Origin: UBA10110 sp964354145
Lineage (GTDB): Bacteria > Patescibacteriota > Kazan-3B-28 > UBA10110
Direction of reading: 5' to 3'
NCBI GenBank assembly: GCA_964354145.1
Contig: CAYGXX010000024.1
Span: 1-10,757, forward strand
DNA: 10,757 nt
In this document: piece by piece, positions 1 through 5,949 of the stretch
How positions within the stretch are numbered: position 1 is the first letter of the stretch
How the letters are laid out: the number at the start of each line of letters is the position of its first letter
The notes under the pieces: generated by a model
What the model saw: only the letters and a program-made list of their open reading frames with translations
What the model was told of the DNA's origin: nothing
Databases searched by the model: none
Translations under genes and position numbers: made by a program

Positions 1-2
1 CC

Positions 3-140
3 CGGCAGCGTGATTTTACTAACTCATTTTGGCGCCAATTGGCAGTGATAATTATATCGATTATAATTATCCAAATTGTCGGCCCCTATGTGATTTTCTG
101 GGGGACAAATATCGCTGCCAACCAGTTTAAATGGTTCTAA
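3..140 (+). CDS. C-terminal end of a membrane protein (partial)
   Basis: An open frame enters from the left edge and ends at TAA 138-140, leaving 45 residues. They hold one strongly hydrophobic helix (about residues 13-36, rich in Ile/Val) and a short polar tail ending in Lys-Trp-Phe, so this is the last transmembrane segment of an integral membrane protein. Nothing in the tail identifies a family. The start lies outside the window. The next gene starts 79 nt downstream. I see no U-tailed terminator in between, only a C/G-rich stretch near 169-180. Confidence 0.6.
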   Translation, partial: RQRDFTNSFWRQLAVIIISIIIIQIVGPYVIFWGTNIAANQFKWF

Positions 141-184
141 GTTAGGGAAGCGAATTTAGGCCAGTGACCCCCCGGAGGGCTAAT

Positions 185-212
185 TTGAAGTATTGCTATA
201 AACGGGTAAAAT
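185..212 (+). promoter_or_regulatory. Possible promoter placing transcription start at the PPIase start codon
   Basis: TTGAAG (185-190) and TAAAAT (207-212) are separated by 16 nt. Transcription would begin about 7 nt after the -10 box, at or next to the ATG at 219, which has no Shine-Dalgarno in front of it. The mRNA could therefore be leaderless. Both boxes are imperfect, so this is a moderate inference. Confidence 0.35.
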
Positions 213-218
213 AAAGCT

Positions 219-959
219 ATGTCTACACGGGAGCGTTTAAGGAAACAGCAGCGATTAGATGAGCGCCGGGCCGCTCTTCGGGAGCTTCGGGCCCAGCGTA
301 ATTTGTACCGAGTGGCTTTTCCTTGGAAGAAGCTGATTTGGGCAGTGGGCAGCACAGCAATGATTGCTTTGCTGGTTTGGCTGGTCCCTAAAGGGATTAT
401 CTGGGCGAGTGATTTGAACCAGGTTTCAGGTCCTTTCGGCGAAATTAGCCGCCGGGATTTTAATAATAGTAAATATGCCACGATGGTTACCAGTGCTGGC
501 GATATCAAGATAGAACTGCTTGGTGACATCGCTCCCCAAACCGTAGCTAGCTTTGTTGTCCTTGCCAACAAGGATTTTTATGATGGTGTGAAGTTCCATC
601 GGGTGATTAAGGATTTTATGATCCAAACGGGAGACCCCTTGTCTAAAGATGATGATATCAGTAATGATGGCACGGGCGGCCCTGGATATACCTTCCCGGA
701 TGAAATCACTGATGAGAGCCCTAAATTAGTTAGAGGGGGAGTAGCGATGGCTAATTCGGGACCGGATACCAATGGCAGCCAATTTTTTATTATTACCGCT
801 GCCTCTCTATCTGATCTGGATGGCCAATACACGCCTTTTGGCCAGGTAGTTTATGGGATGGATGTGGTGGACAAAATTGGCAATACCCCCACGGATAAGA
901 AAGATGACCGGCCCAAGACAGATATTATTGTCAAAGATATTATCATTAGCGCTAGTTAA
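219..959 (+). CDS. Membrane-anchored cyclophilin-type peptidyl-prolyl cis-trans isomerase
   Basis: Catalyses cis-trans isomerisation of Xaa-Pro bonds, assisting folding. The 246 residues start with a highly charged Arg/Glu-rich helix (1-33), followed by one transmembrane helix (about 38-58) and a linker. The cyclophilin domain runs from about 86 to 245. Family motifs are intact: FHRV (126-129) with the catalytic-type Arg128, FMIQ (133-136), NGSQFF (185-190) and an FGQVV strand (207-211). The position of the CypA histidine in LDGKH is Tyr204 here, as in many bacterial cyclophilins. The positive N-terminus suggests N-in topology with the PPIase domain outside the membrane, acting on secreted proteins; the topology is inferred. 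No Shine-Dalgarno precedes the ATG. ybaB follows 6 nt after the stop, so the two are probably co-transcribed. Confidence 0.93.
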   Translation: MSTRERLRKQQRLDERRAALRELRAQRNLYRVAFPWKKLIWAVGSTAMIALLVWLVPKGIIWASDLNQVSGPFGEISRRDFNNSKYATMVTSAGDIKIELLGDIAPQTVASFVVLANKDFYDGVKFHRVIKDFMIQTGDPLSKDDDISNDGTGGPGYTFPDEITDESPKLVRGGVAMANSGPDTNGSQFFIITAASLSDLDGQYTPFGQVVYGMDVVDKIGNTPTDKKDDRPKTDIIVKDIIISAS

Positions 960-965
960 AAATCT

Positions 966-1265
966 ATGTTTGAGAAGACAAAAAAATTATTTGAATTGCA
1001 AGGCAAAGCCAAACGGTTGCAAGGCGCCTTGCGCGAGATGAAGTTCACCGGCGTAGAGTTGGGCGGCAAGGTTAAAGTGACGGTTACGGGTGATCAGAAA
1101 GTGACTGAGATTTCCATTGATGATAGTTTAGTGAATCTAGAAGAGAAGAGTAGCTTAATCAAGTTTTTAACCCAGGCTACTAATGCCGCTATAAAGCGCG
1201 CACAGCAGGCGGCAACTAGCAAGACCAAGGAGATTATGGGGGGCTTGGGTATCCCAGGATTATAG
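966..1265 (+). CDS. ybaB: YbaB/EbfC family nucleoid-associated DNA-binding protein
   Basis: Small dimeric DNA-binding protein (99 aa, the usual family length), commonly found next to recR. It shows the family layout: an amphipathic N-terminal helix rich in Lys/Gln (3-26), a beta region with GVELGGKVKVTVTGD (29-43), an acidic stretch around 50-62, a second long helix (62-88), and a Gly-rich tail (MGGLGIPGL). In other bacteria the family coats DNA and is linked to recombinational repair through its recR neighbour. The ATG lies 6 nt after the PPIase stop with no clear Shine-Dalgarno, suggesting co-transcription. A 135-nt repeat-filled gap separates it from recR. Confidence 0.9.
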   Translation: MFEKTKKLFELQGKAKRLQGALREMKFTGVELGGKVKVTVTGDQKVTEISIDDSLVNLEEKSSLIKFLTQATNAAIKRAQQAATSKTKEIMGGLGIPGL

Positions 1266-1275
1266 GTGCAAGTAT

Positions 1276-1381
1276 ATCTTCGACTCCCTGCCCACTCGCC
1301 TCGCGGCGGAGCGGGCCGGCAGGCGGGCGCTCAGACAATAATCCCTGGAACATCTGACGTTCCCTGAGTGTAATCGAAGGG
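1276..1381. repeat. Palindromic intergenic repeat between ybaB and recR
   Basis: CTTCGA near 1278-1283 is mirrored by TCGAAG at 1374-1379, bracketing the gap. Inside is a very G+C-rich block (about 1287-1330): CCTGCC pairs with GGCAGG, enclosing a CGCC-TCGC-GGCG hairpin. The right end, CCCTGAGTGTAATCGAAGGG, resembles the CCCTTCGACTACGCTCAGGG repeats scattered through many bacterial genomes, and a related copy lies at 4261-4306. The block lacks a U-tract, so it is not an obvious terminator. Its 3' end supplies the only purine-rich sequence (GAAGGG, 1376-1381) ahead of recR. Confidence 0.6.
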
Positions 1382-1400
1382 TCACATTAATTTGTTCGAT

Positions 1401-2000
1401 ATGTATTCGTTACCGAAATCGGTCTCAAAGTTGATTGAAGAGCTCAGCAAGTTGCCGGGAATTGGGCCTAAAACAGCTTCCCGGCTAGCTTTTTATTTGA
1501 TTAAGAATCCTAGCTTAGATGTGAAATTATTAGGTGAAGCCTTCCTCGATTTGAAGGAAAACCTCATTTATTGTTCGGAGTGTCATAATGTAGCGGATAG
1601 CGATCCCTGCGCAATTTGTACAGACAAAACTAGAGATATCCAGGTTTTATGCGTAGTAGAAGAACCCATAGATGTCTTAGTAATTGAGAAATCGGGGAGC
1701 TATCGGGGTAAGTACCATGTTTTGGGGGGTCGGCTCTCGCCGTTGGAGGGGATAACGGCAACAGATTTGAATTTGGCTTCCCTGGCGCCAAGAATTAAAG
1801 ATGCCCAGATCTCCGAGGTGATTCTTGCCACCAACCATAATGTAGAGGGGGAGACTACAGCGATGTACATCACCAAATTACTGGGACCCATCGGAGTAAA
1901 AATCAGCCGGATCGCCTCAGGTCTCCCGATGGGGAGTGACTTGGAATATGCCGATGAGGTGACATTAGTGCGTGCTTTTGAAGGGAGGCGGGAGGTATGA
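1401..2000 (+). CDS. recR: Recombination mediator protein RecR
   Basis: RecR works with RecO (and RecF) to load RecA onto SSB-coated DNA at gaps. All family elements are visible in 199 aa: a helix-hairpin-helix LPGIGPKTASRLAF (18-31), a four-cysteine zinc finger (Cys58, Cys61, Cys70, Cys73), and a Toprim domain from about 80 with VVEEP. The ATNHNVEGETTA motif and the C-terminal SGLPMGSDLEYADEVTL segment follow. I chose ATG 1401 because the protein then begins MYSLP..., like other RecRs. A TTG at 1392 adds three residues and has GAAGGG 10 nt upstream, so it remains possible. The stop overlaps the next start (ATGA, 1997-2000), indicating translational coupling with the transporter gene. Confidence 0.96.
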   Translation: MYSLPKSVSKLIEELSKLPGIGPKTASRLAFYLIKNPSLDVKLLGEAFLDLKENLIYCSECHNVADSDPCAICTDKTRDIQVLCVVEEPIDVLVIEKSGSYRGKYHVLGGRLSPLEGITATDLNLASLAPRIKDAQISEVILATNHNVEGETTAMYITKLLGPIGVKISRIASGLPMGSDLEYADEVTLVRAFEGRREV

Positions 2001-2899
2001 AAGAACCTCGCCTGACACTTTTGTTGCAAGCGCTATTCGCTACTTTCTTGTGGTCAGCTTCCAAAATAGTTTTAAAGCTGGGATTAGATGTGCTCTCGCC
2101 GTGGCTTCTAATTGGGTGTGTCCAGGCGGTAGCATTTTTCAGTTTATTGATTTACAGCCGGTTTTATCCGATTCGATTAAAACAGCCGCTTAAATCTGCT
2201 GAGATTTATACCTTAGTGTTATTAGGGGTAATGGGCTTTGTCGCTGCCCCTGTGTTTTCTGTGATTGGCTTGAAATATGTAACTGGCCTCACAGCTGGTT
2301 TAGTGGCAGGATTGGGATCGGTTTTAGTGGTAGTCTTGGGTTGGTTGATCCTGAAAGAGCGTCCTAAGAACTGGCAGACGGCCGGTATTTTATTGGCTGT
2401 GCTGGGCGCTTATGTCTTTTTGGGTGATGGCCATTTTACCGGCTCGCTATTCGGGATATTGATGTTGGTACTGTCGGAATTGGGTTATGCGTTTAATATT
2501 GTGTTGACTCGGTCAGTGATGCGGCAGCCGGGAGACCAGGCCTTGTTAGTGGCCTTAGTGGGATCATTTGCGGGCATGATTATTTTATTGCCGGTAGGTC
2601 TGCTTGCTGGTGGAGGGACAGCGTTAGGTTATTGGCAAACCTGGTTGATCATTGGAGCGGTTGGTCTGATTTTTGCTTTTGCCGGGCTAGTGTGGAATTA
2701 TACCCTAAATTATTTGCTTTCATTTGAAGCCTCAGTCTTACAAAACACCATGTTAATTCAAATCGGATTGCTTTCTTGGGTTTTCCTCCGCGAAACTATT
2801 ACTTGGTACCATTGGCTGGGTGCGATAATAGTATTGGTAGGTGCTTATTTAGTCAATCAGCAATTATTAAAGCATTCTTATGCATCCAGCCGAACTTAG
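1997..2899 (+). CDS. EamA (DMT superfamily) transporter
   Basis: Integral membrane protein of 300 aa with about ten hydrophobic helices in two EamA repeats (about 6-141 and 148-288). Each repeat ends in the typical pattern: GWLILKERPKNWQTAGILLAVLGAYV and the matching FLRETITWYHWLGAIIVLVGAYLV. The drug/metabolite transporter superfamily exports or imports small metabolites such as amino acids or nucleotide-sugar-like compounds; the substrate cannot be read from sequence. The start ATG overlaps the recR stop and sits behind a strong GGGAGGCGGGAGG ribosome-binding region. The 3' end overlaps cysS by 20 nt. Placement between recR and cysS looks like operon packing rather than shared function. Confidence 0.92.
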   Translation: MKEPRLTLLLQALFATFLWSASKIVLKLGLDVLSPWLLIGCVQAVAFFSLLIYSRFYPIRLKQPLKSAEIYTLVLLGVMGFVAAPVFSVIGLKYVTGLTAGLVAGLGSVLVVVLGWLILKERPKNWQTAGILLAVLGAYVFLGDGHFTGSLFGILMLVLSELGYAFNIVLTRSVMRQPGDQALLVALVGSFAGMIILLPVGLLAGGGTALGYWQTWLIIGAVGLIFAFAGLVWNYTLNYLLSFEASVLQNTMLIQIGLLSWVFLRETITWYHWLGAIIVLVGAYLVNQQLLKHSYASSRT

Positions 2900-4253
2900 G
2901 TTTTATAATACACTGACTCGGCAAAAAGAGATTTTTCATTCCCTACGGCGTGGCTTAGTTTCTTTGTATTCCTGCGGTCCGACTGTTTACCAGGCGGCGC
3001 ATATTGGCAACCTCAAAACCTATTTATTTGTGGATATTTTGAAGAGGGCGCTGGAATATGATGGGTTTAAGGTGAAACACATTATGAATATCACTGATGT
3101 GGGGCACTTAACTTCCGATGCCGATGTAGGGGAGGATAAGGTAGAAATGGCGGCGAGAAAAGAGCATAAGACCGCCAAGGAAATTACCCATTATTATGCC
3201 GATCTGTTCCAAAAAGATTTACTGGCACTGAATATCGAAAAGCCGGCTAAATTTGCCTGGGCGAGCCAGTATATTAGAGAACAAATCAGATTAGTTCAGG
3301 AATTAGAGAAGAAAGGATACATCTACAAAACTGATGATGGCATCTATTTTGATACTGCCAAGTTCCCCGAATATGGGAAATTAGCTAAGACCGGGTCTGG
3401 GCAGGCGAGAGTTTGCCATAGTGGCGAAAAACATAACGGAGCCGATTTTGCGTTGTGGAAATTTTCTAAGCCCGGTGAAAAGCGCCAGCAAGAATGGTCC
3501 TCACCCTGGGGAGTGGGTTACCCGGGCTGGCATGTAGAATGTTCGGCTATTTCCACAAAGGAATTAAGCCAGCCTTTTGATATTCATACCGGCGGTGAAG
3601 ACCATATTGCCATCCATCACAACAACGAAATTGCCCAAAGCGAGGCGGCTTACGGGAAGCCCTTAGCCAACTATTGGCTTCATAGTATGTTTTTGCTGGT
3701 GAGTGATACCAAAATGGCTAAGAGCCAAGGAAATTTTATCACTCTGCCTGATTTAATCATCCAAGGCTATGACCCATTGGTATTTCGCTATTTAGTGATT
3801 TCCAGTCATTATCGCAACAAATTAAATTTCTCTAAAGACGCCATGGATGGGGCTCAAAATTCTTTGAATAAATTGCGCGAACTGTTCTGGCAAAGAGCCC
3901 GAGGGGGCAAAGTATTAGAAAATCATCGCAAAGCTTTCATGTTAGCGCTCGGCGATGATTTGAATATGCCGGAAGCGATGAAAGAAGTCTGGGCGGTAGT
4001 TAAATCTGACGAAAGTTTGGCTGACAAACAAGCCACGGTTTTAGATTTTGATCGGGTGTTGGGATTCAACCTCAAAAATTATCGTCCGCCGGTTATTCCT
4101 AAAGAAATTATCAATTTAGCTAACCAGCGTGATCAAGCTCGTGTCACACACGGGTGGAAAAAAGCTGATGAGATAAGACAACAGATTGATGACCAGGGGT
4201 ATGAAGTATCAGATACTACCTCAGGTGTTTCTGTTGTACGTCCAAAGAAGTAG
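2880..4253 (+). CDS. cysS: Cysteinyl-tRNA synthetase (class I)
   Basis: Charges tRNA-Cys with cysteine in the cytoplasm. At 457 aa it has normal family length and full architecture: NTLTRQKE near the start and SCGPTVY with zinc-ligand Cys32. The class I HIGH motif appears as HIGN (41-44). WHVECSAIS gives Cys221, and GGEDHIAIHHNNEIAQSEA gives His246 and Glu250, completing the zinc site. The second signature is KMAKSQGN (278-285), where most relatives have KMSKS. A C-terminal helical anticodon-binding region starts near 320. The ATG lies inside the transporter gene in another frame, with no strong ribosome-binding site, so translation probably depends on upstream ribosomes. Confidence 0.97.
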   Translation: MHPAELRFYNTLTRQKEIFHSLRRGLVSLYSCGPTVYQAAHIGNLKTYLFVDILKRALEYDGFKVKHIMNITDVGHLTSDADVGEDKVEMAARKEHKTAKEITHYYADLFQKDLLALNIEKPAKFAWASQYIREQIRLVQELEKKGYIYKTDDGIYFDTAKFPEYGKLAKTGSGQARVCHSGEKHNGADFALWKFSKPGEKRQQEWSSPWGVGYPGWHVECSAISTKELSQPFDIHTGGEDHIAIHHNNEIAQSEAAYGKPLANYWLHSMFLLVSDTKMAKSQGNFITLPDLIIQGYDPLVFRYLVISSHYRNKLNFSKDAMDGAQNSLNKLRELFWQRARGGKVLENHRKAFMLALGDDLNMPEAMKEVWAVVKSDESLADKQATVLDFDRVLGFNLKNYRPPVIPKEIINLANQRDQARVTHGWKKADEIRQQIDDQGYEVSDTTSGVSVVRPKK

Positions 4254-4260
4254 TGTTAGT

Positions 4261-4306
4261 GTCATCCTGAGCCCATTCGACTTCGCTCAGAGTAAACTCC
4301 GTCGAG
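4261..4306. repeat. GTCATCCTGAGC-type palindromic repeat
   Basis: CTGAGC (4267-4272) pairs with GCTCAG (4285-4290) around a TTCGACTTC core, and CGAC/GTCG gives an alternative pairing towards 4302. It belongs to the same class of intergenic palindromes as 1276-1381 and lies directly after cysS. It may act as the 3' end of the cysS transcript, although no U-tract follows. Confidence 0.55.
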
Positions 4307-4322
4307 GGGCTACCTTATAATC

Positions 4323-4403
4323 TGTCATCCTGGACCGACTGGCCAAAGGCCAAGTTAGGATTCAGGATCCAGGCCTGGATTCCGGATCTAGTCCGGAATG
4401 ACA
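4323..4403. repeat. Palindromic element with TGTCAT/ATGACA ends
   Basis: The ends are inverted (TGTCAT 4323-4328, ATGACA 4398-4403). The right half is a perfect hairpin: ATTCCGGA (4379-4386), loop TCTAG, TCCGGAAT (4392-4399). The left half contains TGGCC-AAA-GGCCA. The CTGGATTCC...GGAATGACA right arm matches that of the element at 8932-9030 in layout and much of its sequence, so both belong to one dispersed family, probably a miniature mobile or REP-like element. Confidence 0.7.
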
Positions 4404-4443
4404 AACAAAAAAGAAAACCCCGCCCAAAGGAGTAAAGGCGGGG
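4401..4443 (-). terminator. Intrinsic terminator of the sdpR/sdpI-like unit
   Basis: Read on the minus strand, CCCCGCC (4443-4437) and GGCGGGG (4424-4418) form a 7-bp G/C stem with a 12-nt loop. A U-rich tail (TTTTCTTTTTTGTTTGT) follows. It lies about 80 nt beyond the stop of the SdpI-like gene. The A-rich run on the plus strand means it would not serve cysS. Confidence 0.75.
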
Positions 4444-4520
4444 GGCGTGGTTTGTCTACGGGCAGAACAGAGAACCTGACCTCCCACGCAAGGATCATTT
4501 CGCATCGTCTTGATTATAGA

Positions 4521-5186
4521 TTATTTCTGTTCTTGGCGGAAGAGGAGATAGGAATAAATCACAGGTACGAGCCCAGCCAATGCAATACCGACCATCGGGA
4601 TGTAAAAATTCCAGGGGGTCGGCCACAAAGGCGTAGTAAAGAATAACAATCCGCCGATCACAAACGTATATCCGCCCAGGTGATGGGTCTTTTTCCAGTT
4701 AGTATCAGAAGATAGTGTCCAGGGGGTGCGGATACCCATAAAGAAATTGGATTTGATCTGGTGCAGGTAATTCCCGATGAAAATAAACATTACTCCCACG
4801 GCAATCGGGACAACCGCGTCAATTCGCCAAGATTGGCCGGTAACGGCAATCCAAGTGGTTGTCAGGAACAAAAACAACATAAATGCCATCATAAAATTGC
4901 GAATCATTTGGTAGAACCCCAAAGATTCGTGAAAATGCTTCCGGCGCGGTTCTAAAATAGGAATCAATAAAAATAATACATATAACCCTAGCATCATTGC
5001 TGGGATACCCAGAGCGTGACCTAAAGGAGTGGTCCAACCATCAACCCGGCCGGTGATTCCCCAGTGTGACGGCACACGGGCAGGTAGTTGAGGGTAAACC
5101 CACCATCCGACTATAGCTGCAATCGCAACAGTTAACCAAGAAAACCACTCATTGCGAATGTTGAATTTAAGATATTTTGATTCCAT
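4521..5186 (-). CDS. SdpI-like integral membrane protein (DUF1648 + SdpI domains)
   Basis: A 221-aa protein with about six membrane helices (13-31, 57-79, 97-115, 124-141, 171-188, 195-215). The first part matches the DUF1648 pattern LPARVPSHWGITGRVDGW (34-51), followed by a helix start at Gly60-Pro62. The second part has the SdpI signature: GNYLHQIKSNFFMGIRTPW (138-156) then TNWKKTHHLGGY (162-173). In Bacillus subtilis SdpI is the immunity protein against the SdpC toxin and also a receptor that sequesters the SdpR repressor at the membrane. The pairing with an SdpR-like gene just upstream suggests the same repressor-sequestering circuit here; that is inference. A good ribosome-binding site (AGAAAGGA) precedes the ATG. 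No toxin gene is visible nearby. Confidence 0.9.
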   Translation of the reverse strand: MESKYLKFNIRNEWFSWLTVAIAAIVGWWVYPQLPARVPSHWGITGRVDGWTTPLGHALGIPAMMLGLYVLFLLIPILEPRRKHFHESLGFYQMIRNFMMAFMLFLFLTTTWIAVTGQSWRIDAVVPIAVGVMFIFIGNYLHQIKSNFFMGIRTPWTLSSDTNWKKTHHLGGYTFVIGGLLFFTTPLWPTPWNFYIPMVGIALAGLVPVIYSYLLFRQEQK

Positions 5187-5202
5187 ACAATTTCCTTTCT
5201 AT

Positions 5203-5286
5203 TCGGTAGTCCCTCGACTCCACTCGGGAACTAATCATTTTATTCCCCGACTAAACCTGCTTTCTGCAGGTGCATGGAGGGGTTAC
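5203..5286. repeat. Palindromic repeat between the repressor and SdpI-like genes
   Basis: TCGGGAA (5224-5230) is mirrored by TTCCCCGA (5243-5250). A CCTGC-TTTCT-GCAGG hairpin (5256-5270) lies within an outer CCCC/GGGG pair. The right end, GGAGGGGTTA (5276-5285), is the exact reverse complement of TAACCCCTCC at 10689-10698, linking it to the repeat after groEL. Sitting inside a two-gene transcript, it could form a processing or attenuation hairpin that sets the ratio of repressor to membrane protein. Confidence 0.55.
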
Positions 5287-5311
5287 TTTATTAAATAAAA
5301 TTACAGTTATA

Positions 5312-5599
5312 TTAATTGAGTGGATCTCTGCCGAATATTTCCAAGAGATGATTTAACACCTCGTAAAACACGGTAGTATTTAGGGAATAGATGATTTTTT
5401 GTCCCTTCCGTTCAGAAGTGACTAAGTTGGCTTGTTTGAGCACTGAAAAATGGTGGGAAAGTGAGGGGAGCGACAGGGCGGGGAAGCGAGAGGCAATCTG
5501 GCCCGCCGTCATATCTTTTCTCTGAAGCAGCCTTAATATTTTTCTCCGCGTATGGTCAGATAAGGCATGGAGAGCAATAGATAGCGCTTGTATAGGCAT
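5312..5599 (-). CDS. ArsR-family repressor, SdpR-like
   Basis: A 95-aa winged-helix DNA-binding protein of typical ArsR size. ALSDHTRRKILRLL (12-25) is the family opening. DMTAGQIASRF then LSLPSLSHHFSVLKQANLV form the recognition helix-turn-helix, and RKGQKIIYSLNTTVF is the beta-wing. The run DMTAG.IA..F, S..S.SHH...LKQA and RKGQ.I.YSLNTTV closely follows B. subtilis SdpR as I remember it. I see no Cys-based metal site such as ELCVCDL, so control by a protein partner is more likely than by a metal. It probably represses its own promoter, whose perfect palindrome abuts the start codon. No Shine-Dalgarno is visible in the roughly 22-nt leader. Confidence 0.92.
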   Translation of the reverse strand: MPIQALSIALHALSDHTRRKILRLLQRKDMTAGQIASRFPALSLPSLSHHFSVLKQANLVTSERKGQKIIYSLNTTVFYEVLNHLLEIFGRDPLN

Positions 5600-5656
5600 A
5601 TATTTAGATAGTTAAACAACTATCTAAATATTATCAATAATCTACTGACCTGTCAA
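5600..5656 (-). promoter_or_regulatory. Promoter with palindromic operator for the SdpR/SdpI-like unit
   Basis: On the minus strand TTGACA (5656-5651) and TAATAT (5633-5628) are separated by exactly 17 nt, a near-perfect housekeeping promoter. A perfect 14-bp inverted repeat, ATATTTAGATAGTT (5600-5613) and AACTATCTAAATAT (5618-5631) with 4 nt between, covers the -10 box and the predicted start near 5621, ending next to the repressor ATG. Size and symmetry fit an ArsR-type operator, so bound repressor would block transcription of its own gene and the SdpI-like gene. Confidence 0.85.
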
Positions 5657-5686
5657 GTATAAATTCATCATTCCGAGCCACCCCCC

Positions 5687-5712
5687 GTCATCCTGAACTT
5701 GTTTCAGGATCT
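5687..5712. repeat. GTCATCCTGAA-type hairpin repeat
   Basis: ATCCTGAA (5690-5697), loop CTTGT and TTCAGGAT (5703-5710) form a perfect 8-bp hairpin. The 5-nt loop and leading GTC match the half-hairpins of the elements at 4323-4403 and 8932-9030, so this looks like a half element. The U-poor flank argues against a terminator. Confidence 0.6.
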
Positions 5713-5872
5713 TGGTCCTCATTTTTTCCTATGAATTCCTGGTTTATAATGGATTATGTAAGCTGTTGTTTAAGGTTGTTAGGAGTATTGGGGCGTGGCC
5801 CCTGGCCGAAATTGGTTGATTGGTGCACATTGGTAAATTGGTGTTACATTAAATCACAAAGTGATTTTTCAT
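5713..5872 (+). other. Gap before tRNA-Gln: -10 box, ATTGGT repeats, partial tRNA copy, hairpin
   Basis: A TATAAT (5745-5750) lacks a convincing -35 box. ATTGGGGCGTGGCC (5787-5800) is an exact 14-bp copy of the sequence covering the tRNA-Gln 5' end (5871-5884). ATTGGT occurs at 5811, 5820, 5830 and 5837. AAATCAC-AAA-GTGATTT (5851-5867) is a perfect 7-bp hairpin a few bases before the tRNA. The open frame through this stretch runs into the tRNA and is not a gene. Confidence 0.5.
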
Positions 5873-5946
5873 TGGGGCGTGGCCAAGCGGTAAGGCAACG
5901 GCCTTTGGAGCCGTGATCGCAGGTCCGAATCCTGCCGCCCCAGCCA
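5873..5946 (+). tRNA. tRNA-Gln (anticodon UUG), CCA encoded
   Basis: It folds as a normal cloverleaf. Acceptor TGGGGCG pairs with CGCCCCA, the D arm is GCC/GGC, and the anticodon stem ACGGC/GCCGT carries loop CTTTGGA, giving anticodon TTG. The T stem is GCAGG/CCTGC, discriminator G, followed by CCA. The weak U1-A72 pair and 5' UGGGG are typical of bacterial tRNA-Gln. The T loop reads TCCGAAT where nearly all tRNAs have TTCRANT, so position 55 (normally pseudouridine) is C. The variable region has four bases. The tRNA runs directly into the structured region that follows. Confidence 0.92.
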
Positions 5947-5949
5947 CAT

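Noticed and set aside
137..571. 144-aa minus-strand open frame
   Set aside because: It is antisense to the PPIase gene, whose protein motifs are unmistakable, and has no family features.
4261..4403. CRISPR array or integron sites
   Set aside because: Repeats are palindromic, divergent and irregularly spaced, with no spacer pattern and no cas or integrase gene.
4444..4520. SRP-like or other RNA downstream of the SdpI-like gene
   Set aside because: AGGTCAGG on the minus strand superficially recalls SRP RNA, but the GGAAG...GCAG helix-8 motif is absent; it is best read as a 3' UTR.
4398..4646. 82-aa open frame on the plus strand
   Set aside because: It starts in a palindromic repeat, runs through the minus-strand terminator and overlaps the SdpI-like gene antisense.
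5731..5916. 61-aa open frame MNSWFIMDYV...
   Set aside because: It runs into tRNA-Gln and over repeats, and has no ribosome-binding site.
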